Shown piece by piece: positions 51,290 to 64,000 of a stretch of 64,000 nt of DNA. The stretch lies in the NCBI GenBank assembly GCA_964019155.1, contig OZ025245.1, forward strand, positions 15,726,019-15,790,018, in the 5' to 3' direction. This DNA comes from Osedax fenrisi (taxonomy: Eukaryota > Annelida > Polychaeta > Sabellida > Siboglinidae). The notes below the pieces were generated by a model, which made no database searches, was not told the origin of the DNA, and was given only the letters and a program-made list of their open reading frames with translations. Position numbers and translations under genes: made by a program. The first letter of the stretch is position 1; every line of letters starts with the position of its first letter.

Positions 51290-53160
51290 ACACTTAAATT
51301 GCTATTTTTTTATATTAATTATTATAATTACAATAATAAATACGCTTATTCGAATACGATATAATATTTAACATTCGTGACTTATTTTATATAAGACGAA
51401 TTACATTAAATACGGTTATTTGAATGATAATTATTATTGTAAAGAGACGAGGGTCCGTAAATATAGCTTATAAGTAAGTAAGTAAATTATATTTAAGAAT
51501 CTCTGTAAATATAGATCGTAAATATAAATAAAATATAAATAAGTAGGTAAATTATTTATTTAGACACTTGTATATTATAAGTTATCTCCCACGCGTCTTG
51601 ATTACATCCATGAATTACTGTGTAATGTATAAGAATGCCTGACGCTTCGTATAAAAGTATCAGACATTCGTATAAGAATTCCAGACGTTTAGTATAAAAG
51701 ATGTTTCATAGAGATGTTTCGTATAATAATTTCGTCTGATATTTTTATACGATACGTCTTATACGAAACGCCTGTCAACCATGTATAATGTATAATGTAT
51801 ACAGTGTAATGTAATGTATAATGTGTATAATACTAATATAAGGAGTGATCACAAATTAGGCTAAATAAATATACACTGAATGGGTTCGTAATTGATAATA
51901 ATGTAATCCTTATATCTCACTCATTTATATATATACGCAAATCATTTTTATAACTGGTTTATATAGATGTATAGAAATTTTTTATTATATATATATATCT
52001 AATTAATTAAAAAAATCATTATATACTTATATTAATAATAATTATCAAATGTTTTTAATGCAAATGAATCCAATCTATATTTGTTTAGTCTAATTAGTAA
52101 TCAATGATTTTTTAATTAATTAGAGACCTAATTATTCTATTCGTAGGTTGATATCGAATAAATCTCCGTTTGTTTTGAATATGATTTCAGAGGTAAAATT
52201 TAAAATAAGTTATATGTCCTATGTATCTCGACTGAAGGCAATGTTTGTAAATACGTAATACGCCATAATTAACTGTGTATGGCGCTAATGAAATCAAAAT
52301 AATAGCAACATATATTGTAAATGATTATAGATCAATATAGAGTACTATATTCATACTTATGAATCTCTACATGTATATATCGTGTATAAAACATGTATAA
52401 TAAATTATTTTATATACAAATATAAATGATACTGTACAAATAAAGTAGATATTAGGCTTTATTAGTAATACAATATAATGATTTAATATCTACTAGCGTC
52501 CCCTCAACGTGTGATATACGAAATCTGTCCTATAGTTGATTGTAATTCGCGCTTAAAAAAAATGGACATATTTTCAACATTATTTTGAATACCGTTTATG
52601 TTGTTTAATCCAACTAGTAATTATTATGATAATCATTAATATTACAATACTTATAATGATTATTTATAATAATATGGGGAATCATTAAATACTGCACATT
52701 TGACATTTGTTATTCAGTAACCACGTGTAACGGGTGGTGTTAATAATTATATTTTATATAATAATATAAATATATATATATACATGTATATATGTATATA
52801 TATATTGATATTTGTGGGTTATTTGATTAAAGTGGTTTAGTTTTGTTCTACTTGGTTTTTATTATCTGCATTACATCCCAAAGTCATTTCGATAGTGAGC
52901 TTATAAAAATTCAACTCGTCCTTTTTAAACGTAATCACTCATTAGTATAAAGATTATATAAGTCATGTATATCTTAAACATACACACACGCTTGATAAAT
53001 TACGTAATTTACACACGCGGAGTTGGTTATCGAATAACAAATGTCAAATGTGACGTATTTTATGAAGAGCCAATAATAATTATTATAATTATTCTAATAA
53101 TATGATTATTAGCTGATTATTATTATAATTATTATAATAATATAGTATATTTATGGATTA
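51290..53160. other. AT-rich region without recognisable features
   Basis: Only short TA tracts, simple AT palindromes and TAAG-like motifs were seen; no conserved coding. Confidence 0.55.
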
Positions 53161-53566
53161 TGGTCAAAATCTTCGCGAATTGAACGCCCGCAAACTTGTT
53201 TATTCGAATTAGTGATTTTACAATTATTGTAACAATAGCTTATGATTGGCCATTATAATTAGCGTATGTCTATTTATAGACTATCATACAATGTATGAAT
53301 GTATGATACATTCAACGGCTTATCATTACCATATATTTATATATGTGTGTGTGTGTTTTATAGGCTCACTCGGGATGTAATGCAGCTAAAAAAACCTAGA
53401 AATATTAAAACTAAACCCAACCAAACCAAACCAAACAAGCGAAAATAACTAAAACTAAAAATATTAATGTTTGTACACACAATCATACGCTATTATAAAT
53501 TCACTAATTCAAATAAACAATTTTGCGGGCGTTCAAATCGCGCATCAATCGCGAAGCTTTTGACCA
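53161..53566. mobile_element. TIR element C with shared core
   Basis: About 50-bp termini: TGGTCAAAATCTTCGCG, TTGAACGCCCGCAAA and TTGTTTATT-GAATTAGTGA, inverted at the other end with one 10-bp indel. Core at 53363-53460: GGCTCACTCGGGATGTAATG, GCAGCTAAAA, AAACTAAAC. Confidence 0.85.
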
Positions 53567-53999
53567 GGTACCATATTTATTCTATGTTTAATTATGAATA
53601 TTTGATTACATATTAAATTATTATTATAATAATTATAATTAAATATGATATTTCAAATATTATTTTATTTATATAATTTTAAATCTTAGATATATATATA
53701 TAATATATAATAGTAACCATAAGTAGAAATATAAAAATGAAATGTGAATGATTAATTATTATAAAATGATAAGTATTTTAATGAAATAAAGATGTATGAA
53801 TATTATATAATTTAGATAGCATTTATTTATTAAAAAATTCAAATAATATACAAAGATATTAGATTATTCTAATATCTGTGTAATCATAGATAATAAAATA
53901 AAGTATTAACACTGTCGATGGATGTCATACTCCAATGATTTTATTTAGAAAATATGTATATACATTATGTATAATTATTATAATAATACATATAATGAT

Positions 54000-54490
54000 T
54001 AGTGATGTACATAATGCTCAAATTTAAAGATTCGATGACGTCTTATTCTCAGTTACCTAAAGTCTCAACTCGGCTCGGGATCATGTTGTTAGAGTATAGG
54101 CTCTTCTCGGGCTCGTTTGGCTAGAGTCTTATCTTGGCTCGGCCTCGTTTTTTCCCCTCAAAAAAAATGTATCGTCTCGGCCCCAAAAATCTTGGTATTA
54201 TTTACATTACTAGAGGAAATTTACAGTATTATTCACTTAATCGCGAAGTTGGCGCAGATAATTGTTTTAAATTGATGACAATATGAAATATATAAAAATT
54301 AGTATTAAAATGTAACTTCAAAAAAGCATCATTTATGCTCGGTTATATTTTGTAAGAGTTTCAAATTGACTCGGGCTTTTTGGCCAGAGTCTCGGTTCGG
54401 CTCGGGCTCGTTTTTTTTCAATAAAGTAGAATATCGGATCGACGTCAATAACCAAAAATATCGCCTCGGCATCATTTACATCACTAATAC
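54000..54490. mobile_element. TAGTGATG-ended elements, copies 2 and 3
   Basis: 54000-54212 shares CTCAGTTACCTAAAGTCTCA and CTCGGCTCGG with copy 1; 54303-54490 repeats GAGTCTCGG-TTCGGCTCGGG and ends GCATCATTTACATCACTAA. Boundaries between the two are uncertain. Confidence 0.6.
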
Positions 54491-54513
54491 ATATGTACCT
54501 ATTAACAATAGGT

Positions 54514-54565
<52 letters not shown>

Positions 54566-55339
54566 TTATATATAATAACAATAACACAATTTGACAATAG
54601 CATAGACTAATGAATACTATTCATAGGTTATATAGTCATCCGTCTATTTATATTAAATATATATAAAAAAAGAAAATATATAAGGCGAAGCCCCTTAGAT
54701 GTCTATGGGTGTAATGAATATATAACGTATTTGATTACACCCTATCAATGATATATTTGTTGCATATTACGCTACGACTGTCATAGGTGGATTTCGATAT
54801 ATCACATTATTTCAGAAATCTAAAAGCTGCGTGATTTATAGCTAAGTTGACACTCTTTAAATAAGATAATTAATATACGAAATATAATATAGGATACATA
54901 CTAAATTAGTATTACCAATGTAAAAAATTCAATAGGTCCTATATATTTTAATTTTTGATAGTATAATTTTTTTTGAAAATGATTGTATTATTATTTTATT
55001 ATCTTTTATTATCACATATATATATATATATATATCTTATTTTGGTATCTATTTTCGCGTAAATGTAAATTTCCACTTCTCCCTTATCGTCCGCCGGACG
55101 TATCCTACGACGTCCGCTACTCCCTGTTGTCCCCAACTATTATAAGTAATATCATGATATCATAATACTTAACCTACTTATTATATAATATATGTGTATA
55201 TGTACGTAATATATAATATGTAATATGTAATATACGTGTCAACATATAATTATGTGTACACTTAAGTGTATATAATAATAATAATTATTATTATTATTAT
55301 ATACACTTAAGTGTATAATAATAATAATTATTATTATTA

Positions 55340-56757
55340 GACAACTTTTTTTCATTTTTCTTTTGTTATTTATAATATATTTGCTGACATATCCTAAAAA
55401 GGCTCACAATATAATGAAATATTTTTTTTGTGCGCCCATTATAAATTTAAACTTAAACCCATTATAAAAAGACAACTTTTTTTCATTTTTCTTTTGTTAT
55501 TTATAATATATATGCTGATATATCCTAAAAAGGCTCACAATATAATGAAATATTTTTTTTGTGCGCCCATTATAAATTTAAACTTAAACCCATTATAAAA
55601 AGACAACTTTTTTTAATTTTTCTTTTGTTATTTATAATATATATGCTGATATATCCTAAAAAGGCTCACAATATAATGAAATATTTTTTTTGTGCGCCCA
55701 TTATAAATTTAAAATTAAACCCATTATAAAAAGACAACTTTTTTTCATTTTTCTTTTGTTATTTATAATATATATGCTGATATATCCTAAAAAGGCTCAC
55801 AATATAATGAAATATTTTTTTTGTGCGCCCATTATAAATTTAAACTTAAACCCATTATAAAAAGACAACTTTTTTTCATTTTTCTTTTGTTATTTATAAT
55901 ATATATGCTGATATATCCTAAAAAGGCTCACAATATAATGAAATATTTTTTTTGTGCGCCCATTATAAATTTAAACTTAAACCCATTATAAAAAGACAAC
56001 TTTTTTTCATTTTTCTTTTGTTATTTATAATATATATGCTGATATATCCTAAAAAGGCTCACAATATAATGAAATATTTTTTTTGTGCGCCCATTATAAA
56101 TTTAAACTTAAACCCATTATAAAAAGACAACTTTTTTTCATTTTTCTTTTGTTATTTATAATATATATGCTGATATATCCTAAAAAGGCTCACAATATAA
56201 TGAAATATTTTTTTTGTGCGCCCATTATAAATTTAAACTTAAACCCATTATAAAAAGACAACTTTTTTTCATTTTTCTTTTGTTATTTATAATATATATG
56301 CTGATATATCCTAAAAATGCTCACAATATAATGAAATATTTTTTGTGTGCGCCCATTATAAATTTAAACTTAAACCCATTATAAAAAGACAACTTTTTTT
56401 CATTTTTCTTTTGTTATTTATAATATATATGCTGATATATCCTAAAAAGGCTCACAATATAATGACATATTTTTTTTGTGCGCCCATTATAAATTTAAAC
56501 TTAAACCCATTATAAAAAGACAACTTTTTTTCATTTTTCTTTTGTTATTTATAATATATATGCTGATATATCCTAAAAAGGCTCACAATATAATGAAATA
56601 TTTTTTTTGTGCGCCCATTATAAATTTAAACTTAAACCCATTATAAAAAGACAACTTTTTTTCATTTTTCTTTTGTTATTTATAATATATATGCTGATAT
56701 ATCCTAAAAAGGCTCACAATATAATGAAATATTTTTTTTGCGCGCCCAGTATAAATA
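55340..56757. repeat. 131-bp satellite, 11 copies
   Basis: Unit starts (GACAACTTTTTTT) at 55340, 55471, 55602 and on to 56650, exactly 131 bp apart. Copies are nearly identical; rare changes include AAAATGCTC near 56317 and TGACATAT near 56463. The first copy differs slightly and the last is cut at 56757. Confidence 0.96.
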
Positions 56758-57930
56758 TGGGTATTTATACATTATGCGTATGCGTGTATGCGTGTATGTG
56801 TATGTGTATATGCTTTTGTTTGTTCGTTCAACGCGAAGTTAATAAATTATATATAATTTATATTATTATATAAAATATAAATTAGAAACACTCTCTCAAT
56901 TAGGCTGCTATGCTGACAATCAAATAGGCAACCTACATTATACATATTTATTTTATATCCTACTTTACTATTACTTTTTTGTTTGTTTATGGACTGCATT
57001 AGTGCGTGAGCAATCGGCCGTCCGTGGGAGAGAATTATTGAGTGGGAGGGAAGGCAAGGGAGAAGTAATAGGTCTTAAGGTGGCGTTTAAAGGAGGGATT
57101 TGTAACACGTAAAGATATATTCTAAATTCCATTCATGAAATAAACATAAATACAAAGATACTTTATTTACACCGATGGATATAACCAGGGAGATAACTCC
57201 CTGATATAACTATACTTGTTATAAGATTTAAAATAATTCGATTACGTATTTTACATTTGTCAGCACCACAGCTTTACACATATTTATGATTAAAACATAC
57301 ATAAAAGCTTGTTAAGCCTTTAAGATTATATATATATATATTACAAATGTATATATTACGTTCAAGTAAGCTTACTAGTACCTGGTTCAATATACGTATA
57401 TGTTACATAAAATATAAAATATAAAAACCTATGTTATTATTCTCACTAACATATGCTTGCTGTTATCGTGTAATAATAGGCCTATTTATTAAAACACGCT
57501 CTACGAGTGGTACTATAATAAGAATACACAGTAACCTTAAACATTTAGGTATGTATCTATCATAATGTCACATGTACGAAAGGTATACGATGTGACATAA
57601 CGCTAGCATCGCACTAAATCACCGAAGCGTAATGATAGTAACGCCCCCTAATAAATATCGCTTTTTTTATAATTACATGTATTCATAACAAAAGTGATCT
57701 TTATTTGTGGGCGTTATCGTACCGGTGACATTATGATGACATTAGCGTATTATCACATAAGCAGACACGCACCTAACACGTGGGTAAACCACCGATATAA
57801 AGAAATACTTTCTTTATATCCGTGGGGTAAACATACTATATATCGTCTGATGATTATATATTATTGCATTTTCTTTAATAATTGTATGTTCCTTGTATGA
57901 TTCATCGCTTATTTATTTATAAATAAACTA

Positions 57931-57970
<40 letters not shown>

Positions 57971-57998
57971 TGGTATACTATTGTATAGGTATTATAAT

Positions 57999-58206
57999 AA
58001 TATTTAAAAGTGATATCACTAATTTAAGATAACTTATATAAGATATCTTATTTAATTGTGTATAAATACATGTTCGAATTATTAAAACCACGAATTACGT
58101 AACACGAGAGCGGCTTCGATGGGACATCAGAGCCATACAAACTTCATCTAAGTTCCTGGATGGGATGAAAGTACTCCACCAAAATAACAATAACAATAAC
58201 AATATA
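57999..58206 (+). mobile_element. tRNA-derived SINE, copy 4 (5'-truncated)
   Basis: Lacks the tRNA head; keeps the body (GAGAGCGGCTTCGATGGGAC) and the tail, with AATAAC repeats. Confidence 0.85.
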
Positions 58207-58456
58207 ACTAAACGAAATATTACCATTTTGGAAAGTAAAAAACGATGGAAATTTAATAGAATAACTATAGTAATTCGATAGTAATTATATACATAATTAC
58301 AATCGTATGGTATATCTGAATTAAATACACTATAAATGTAACTTATACCTATATAATTATAAAATAGGTATCAGTATAGTACCTACTATATAATTCAAGT
58401 GTTTTTTAGAATTATACATATACATAATTATAACTAATAAAGAAATTATAAATATA

Positions 58457-59341
58457 GGGGAAAATCTCCGATTACCGACCACTAAATCATTATTTGTAAT
58501 AACTTATTCAATATTAAATATATTTATTTGAAATTTTGTAATTAGGGTAATATTATGGCAATGAATAATTTCGCTTTTTAAATTGTTGATATAATTATAT
58601 TTACAAGAATAAACATGGGAGTCGGTAATAGGATACATATGCCTAATATCGACCCCCTTCTCCTATTACCGACACTATAAAATAATCTTGGTATAAATAA
58701 TTGTAGTATTATAATATCCAATAAAAATAATAGATAGAGATAAATATAATTAATTATAACATACACGCAATTTATTTGTTATTGAATTTATGTTTTAATA
58801 GTAATATTAAATTAAAATTTGAACTTTATAGTAATTATATTAAAATAGTGTATATTATTATTTAATATTTATTTATTAATCAATATGTATATAATAAAAA
58901 ATAATCATTAATCCTAAATCTATATCAATGATACACAAACAACTTAGGGCCTCGTAAACAACTTAGGACATATTTTAAAGTAAAATACTGATCTATTTTG
59001 ATTGAATATTATAAATCAGATGGGGTCGGTATTAGGGTAATTTAGGGGGTCGGTAATAGGAAAATCATATTGTTTGCTATAATTAAGATATATTGGTTAA
59101 TAGTTATTCAAATTAAATTATTTTTATAATATTTACAAACATTTTATTGATCTACAATATTATGCACAAAATCAAGTTTTCATTTAATTAATAAAGTATA
59201 TATTTACAATGATTTAAAAAAAGTTATTATGCGAATATTTAAAAATTAAAAACAGAATATTACATTTTTTCAAATAACAATTGTAGGATTACATTTTTTT
59301 TAAAACAAAATACTTATTCATATTTTTTATAAAATTACTAA

Positions 59342-59391
<50 letters not shown>

Positions 59392-59467
59392 TTGATATCT
59401 CTTATAGTTACAGAGATATGAGAGGGGGTCGGTAATAGGAGGGGGTCGGTAATAGGAGAATGTCCCC
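58457..59467. mobile_element. 1.0-kb TIR element D1 with TCGGTAATAGG motifs
   Basis: Termini AGGGGAAAATCTCCGATTAC and GTAATAGGAGAATGTCCCCT match at 22 of 25 bases over TIRs that reach CGACC; TA at both ends. TCGGTAATAGG or its inverse recurs inside at about 58622, 58660, 59035, 59050, 59428 and 59445. No transposase frame. Confidence 0.78.
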
Positions 59468-59738
59468 TACTATATATATATAGTATATACTATAGTATTA
59501 TAATACATCACATTCGTATTTTGTATTAATATAAGTTGCACGCAGGTAAATATTTAGCTGCAATTAAAAATATACTATAATTTTATTTACTAAATTTATA
59601 AAAATACGTAATTAAAATATAAAATATTTTATTCATATTTAAAATTATTTCAATATTTCATTATTATTATTAATAATAAATAACGGAAAAATATATATAA
59701 TAAATCATTAAATACAAATACTCACATACTCACATATG

Positions 59739-59780
<42 letters not shown>

Positions 59781-59974
59781 AGTTATATTGAGTTAAATAT
59801 AAAACATGACCATATATTGCCTATAGGAAACTATTAAATATAATCTACAATAGCTCTTTAATATTTAATGCATTATTTACACATTTTCAGCTTCAGTTAT
59901 TTCACCACTTATAATATTACTATTTGATTTTGAAGTATATACTCTGTAATATATACACTTAAAATCAAATAGTG

Positions 59975-60051
<77 letters not shown>

Positions 60052-60387
60052 TACAAATAAAATAGTATACTATACATACTATTAACAACTAAGGTTAAAT
60101 ACAACGTATTTGTTATAAGGTGCAATAGCAGGTTATATTTATATACCAACATCGGCAGTATACTATAGTATATATATACCGTATATAATATACGTATATA
60201 TATAGAGTCGTTATAAAGACAATGTACTTTATTTATATCGACTAAGTATAGGACAGTATATTGTCCTATTTGTACGGCTATATTGTGCGGAACTGACCTA
60301 TACTATAGTACACTATAGTATACTATAGTACACTATAGTATACTATATATAGTACACTATAGTATACGTGTACTACACGTCGTGTAG

Positions 60388-60620
60388 TCTTCCCGAATTA
60401 ATGTATATATATATATATTAGGTTGGAGTGAAATTTGAAATAATTATGGCGATATAGTTATGACTCGCGATAGTGATTTAACGTTATACGTGAATTAGTG
60501 ACATTATGTATTCTCCACGTATAACGTTAAATCACTATCGCGAGTCATAACTATATCGCCATAATTAATTCAAATTTCACTCCAACCTAATATATATATA
60601 TATACATTAATTCGGGAAGA
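60388..60620. mobile_element. 233-bp near-perfect palindrome holding a mariner-like MITE
   Basis: Arms 60388-60492 and 60516-60620 differ at about one base; loop 23 bp. Inner ends TTAGGTTGGAGTG (60418) and CACTCCAACCTAA (to 60590) resemble mariner TIRs, TA-rich on both sides, yet the palindrome runs 30 bp further out (TCTTCCCGAATTAATGTA). Confidence 0.9.
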
Positions 60621-60956
60621 TTAAGCCATGGCTAAAGAGTCAGACACGCAAGCAGTAGGACGAGGGTTCGAGCCTCGTGTAGACCATTGAAATATATCTT
60701 AAAATAATAGAAGTTATATTATATAATTGTGTATAAATGATCGGCTCTATTTAAAACCATGCATGGTTCCATCCGTGGATGCATTAGCATGAGAGCGAAT
60801 TCGAAGGATCATTAGAGCCATATATCAAGACATCCTATAACCTCGGTTATAGGAGGTCTTGAATATATGGTTATAAGTGAAAACGTCATCTAAGTTCCTG
60901 GATGGGATGAACGGACTCCACTAGCATAAAAATAACAATAACAACAATAACAATAA
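60621..60956 (+). mobile_element. tRNA-derived SINE, copy 5, with hairpin insertion
   Basis: Head starts at the edge of the 233-bp palindrome (AAGCCATGGCTAAAGAGTC). An extra hairpin, TCAAGACATCCTATAACC with its inverse, lies at about 60827-60863 within the block that reads ATATATGGTTATAAG in other copies. Confidence 0.87.
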
Positions 60957-61171
60957 ATTATAATTAACTTATTAGTGAGTCGTCACATTCACATGTTTTC
61001 GTTGCAGACGTAAACATTAATTAATTCGATAATTTTATTCGAATTGAAATTATTCGATTTACACTAATTAACACTAATTAAGTATTTTGTTTTGATTAAG
61101 TTAATTTTGCATAATTAATTATTTGTGTAAATATTACACTCGTATAATTTGGTAAGTTCATTATATATATG

Positions 61172-61246
<75 letters not shown>

Positions 61247-61330
61247 TTAGTTTATATATTAGAGTATACTCTATATATATAGAATATATTCTAGAAGTAT
61301 ATAGAATGGCGGATATACGTAGCAATTTGA

Positions 61331-61404
61331 GGTCCCCCTAGATTTTAAAGCGGGGGGGGGGGAGGGGGGGGGCATACCCCCCGTCCCCCCTGTTGCAGCG
61401 CCCC
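61331..61404 (+). mobile_element. GGGGCGCTG MITE, copy 5 (fragment)
   Basis: Only the right part remains: AGGTCCCCCTAGATTTTAAAG, a G run, and TGTTGCAGCGCCCC-TA. Confidence 0.85.
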
Positions 61405-61586
61405 TAGTCGGAGGTGAACTCGTAGATGTATTAGTTGTAGACAAGTTACTATATTAAATACGCATATTTACAATCGGTTACACGACTTGAGTATACATTT
61501 GCCTTATAAGGCGTTCAGTTATAACTAGTGTATATACTACTATAGTATATAGTACACGTATATAGTATAGGTGTGTATACTATATT

Positions 61587-62482
61587 GGGGAAAGTAACCG
61601 AATACGAACAGTGCCCGAATACGGACACATTCGCTATATCAGTAACCATACTCATACAAAAAAATGTTTAATGAATAAAATATTAATAATTATATAAATA
61701 GTCAAAAAAGTATTTTTAATTTTTTAATTATTCAAAATATTGCTGATATTTCCAATAAACTGATTTTTTATTACGCTTTTAAATTTATGAAAATTATTTC
61801 AACTTAAAACCTTCTCAATAATATACAAATGTATCGATATAAAATATAATACTATATTATTAAAAATATACACTTCTAAAATTATACATATAATTTCTAT
61901 ATTTGTTATTAAATATTCATTAAGTTATAAGAATATATCTAGAGGTCATATAAGCCCTAATACGGACACTATAGATGTCTTAATACGGACCCCCTATAAC
62001 CAATCAGTGCGCAGCGTATGAACTATTCTGAATTTCATAAAAATCTCGTTAGTTATAATATTAATACCACCAATAAAGCTAAATCTAAAAAGTTTATTAT
62101 TTATATACTTACATTGTATTATTAATTAAAAAAATAATAAAAATAAATAAATTATTAACTAATTAAATTAAAATACATTGTTCATAAAATTAAATATAAA
62201 TAATGGAATTGTAATATTACAAATATTTGTCTGATTGATTCACCAATAATATATAGTTTATCTAATGGTATATATATATATACAGACACCCTATAGGGTG
62301 TACGTATTTGGACAGCCCCATTATCTAGGATTTAAAATATTAAATACAATTTTAAAATCATAATAATATCTATAATCATATAATATTAATATATTGTAAT
62401 TTTTGAATACAAATAATGAGTCATAAAATGTGAAGACCATTTATTGTTAAAGTGTCCCCCGTATTAGGTTACTAGTTTCCCC
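61587..62482. mobile_element. 0.9-kb TIR element D2 with AATACGGAC motifs
   Basis: Left end GGGGAAAGTAACCGAATACG, right end inverse GGGGAAACTAGTAACCTAAT with a 3-bp gap. AATACGGAC recurs at about 61613, 61962 and 61986. Layout like D1 but a different motif. No transposase frame. Confidence 0.75.
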
Positions 62483-63239
62483 TACACCTATATAGTATAC
62501 TAATAGTACTACACTTCATAGCCATACGACTCTTTCATCTCGGAATAGAAAGTCGATTCGAATTTCCGTGTCATTTATAGGTTATACCTAATTAGCGATC
62601 GCTTACTCTCGAGAGTAAAAAAAATGAAGTATTAGCGTATTAGATTTGTATCGTAAACATATTGGTATCCCGATACTTGACTATCGTAGACTTAATCTTT
62701 ACCATAAATGGCTTCTTACGATAATAAAACGATACGACACTCAACAGAAATAACGCTACTTTCTCTGTGTGTACACACGGTATTACCAAAGATTACGCGA
62801 AGCTAAGATAACACACTCCCTATCTACGTAACGTAATTAATACCTACTACCCGCCGCTGCTAGCAGTAGTATCGAAATCACTGAAATATATTCGGGGCGC
62901 TTTCTAATTGAAACTTTCTAAACAAATATTGTTTAATGATCAATCAACATTTGATTGATCTATTAAATTATATTAAATATAAATTAGCTATTACTCTAGA
63001 TGTGTAGAGCATTTAAAACCAACGCATCATATCGCTTTTGTTTTCGTCACATAATCGATAATAAATAATAACTGAACAAATATTATTTCACATTTTAGTG
63101 AGTGTATATATATACAAACAATAGTTTGATAAGGATATACGTTATAAACAATTGTGTATTGCTATGTTAACATTGTTGCTAAACGCATTATTCCGACAAT
63201 TGAACCTACGTAGGGGGCGCTGTTTCGCGTACAAAATCG

Positions 63240-63540
63240 AATTACACCCGATTGTTACATATTCCCTCAGCGGCGCGACTATGACGTAATAGACCACTGT
63301 CTACCTGCGTTACGTAACTAAGATAACAGATCGTACGCGAGCCAGCCAGCGGAGTGTGTAGTACCTCGACGCGGCTGAGAGAATATAATGGCCACGCCCA
63401 TTGTCCACCTCGCGCGCCGGGAGAGACGCCCACTTTCGCGCCGCCACCGCCGATTGTGTAATGTCTAGTCTCCGGCGGATTAGCGGCAGTCAGAGGTCTT
63501 CCTACGTTAATGCTAAGTGTACGCATAGCACAATGCACCA
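63240..63540. promoter_or_regulatory. CpG-rich unique patch, possible promoter or first exon
   Basis: Markedly more GC and CpG than its flanks, with a CRE-like TGACGTAA at 63282. Open frames on both strands (63242-63541 minus, 63401-63589 plus) have no family I recognise. Could serve a gene beyond the window edge. Confidence 0.3.
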
Positions 63541-64000
63541 TTTATACATAGTATATACAATGTACAGTATATCGCTATCCACTTCATAGTAATATTGCTA
63601 TCTTTTCCATGTCCAATTTCTAGTCGATAGGTTCGACGCTCGATATATCTTGAATGTCAGCATTTTTATTTATGGAATTTGCTTTATTTATATTTTATTT
63701 ATACACACTATAGTGCGGTAACTTTTAGTTGAGGTTGTATAGAGAACATACATTATAAGTTTACTTATAGTCTTACTAAAGTATACTTACTATAGTACTT
63801 ACTAGTACTTACTAGTATACTATAGTATATATATATGTATACTATATATAGTCAGTGGTGAAACAAAGTAGTCGGATGAAGATTATTGATATAAAGGTAT
63901 AGCGTGCGAGATTGTACGAGATTTCGCGCGATAAAGATGAGCTATGATAGGTCGGCACGGATCACGTGTGTGGCTAAAAGTAAATAAGGAAAGAGTTCAC

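Noticed and set aside
54983..55165. Possible exon with LLPYRPPDVSYDVRYS
   Set aside because: Slightly GC-richer, but no acceptor AG nearby and no family recognised.
56607..56873. 88-codon open frame
   Set aside because: Mostly 131-bp satellite running into low-complexity GT-rich DNA.
63242..63589. Protein-coding gene on either strand of the CpG-rich patch
   Set aside because: No recognisable domain, no splice-bounded conserved motif; kept only as a possible promoter or first exon.

Overview
The window is nuclear DNA of an invertebrate animal. Intergenic and intronic DNA is very AT-rich, with long TA tracts, and it carries short GC-rich exons with standard GT-AG splice sites. There are no operons, no Shine-Dalgarno sites and no prokaryotic genes. 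I cannot place the species from sequence alone. Favoured splice donors are GTTAGT and GTAACT, and branch points look like CTAAC.

Two real protein-coding genes lie tail to tail. On the plus strand, four 3'-terminal exons (4255-10461) encode the last 215-216 residues of a canopy-family ER co-chaperone (CNPY3/4 type) ending in the ER-retention-like tetrapeptide KNEL; its 5' exons lie outside the window or were not found. On the minus strand, 18 exons from 45895 down to 17048 reconstruct a complete SLC5-family sodium-coupled solute transporter of about 604 residues (multivitamin/monocarboxylate/iodide clade). Every junction is in phase; only the exon 15 donor is ambiguous. The two genes are separated by about 6.6 kb. 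One weak WNK/OSR1_C-like exon or pseudo-exon lies near 51057-51131.

The most unusual feature is at the splice junctions. At many exon edges in both genes, the exon edge plus adjacent splice signal has been tandemly copied into the intron. The extreme case is SLC5 exon 10. The last 26 nt of the exon are one unit of a 26-bp minisatellite, followed by exactly 100 periods (2600 bp) without net length change, nearly all keeping a GTAAGT donor. Smaller cases include five tandem complete 3' splice sites before the last canopy exon, three before the preceding exon, decaying copies of the exon 9 and exon 3 donors, and copies of the exon 14 and exon 15 acceptors. Other introns have pyrimidine-rich or donor-adjacent minisatellites touching the junction.

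The rest is repeats: a tRNA-headed SINE family (five copies), a TA-flanked GGGGCGCTG MITE family (five copies), several palindromic or TIR elements, two roughly 1-kb TIR elements with iterated internal motifs, three elements sharing a core but not their TIRs, a 131-bp satellite (11 copies), a 322-bp tandem repeat, a 12-bp array, a CTA array and many TA tracts. The region from 46090 to 64000, upstream of the SLC5 gene, has no convincing gene; a CpG-rich patch at 63240-63540 could be a promoter or first exon.
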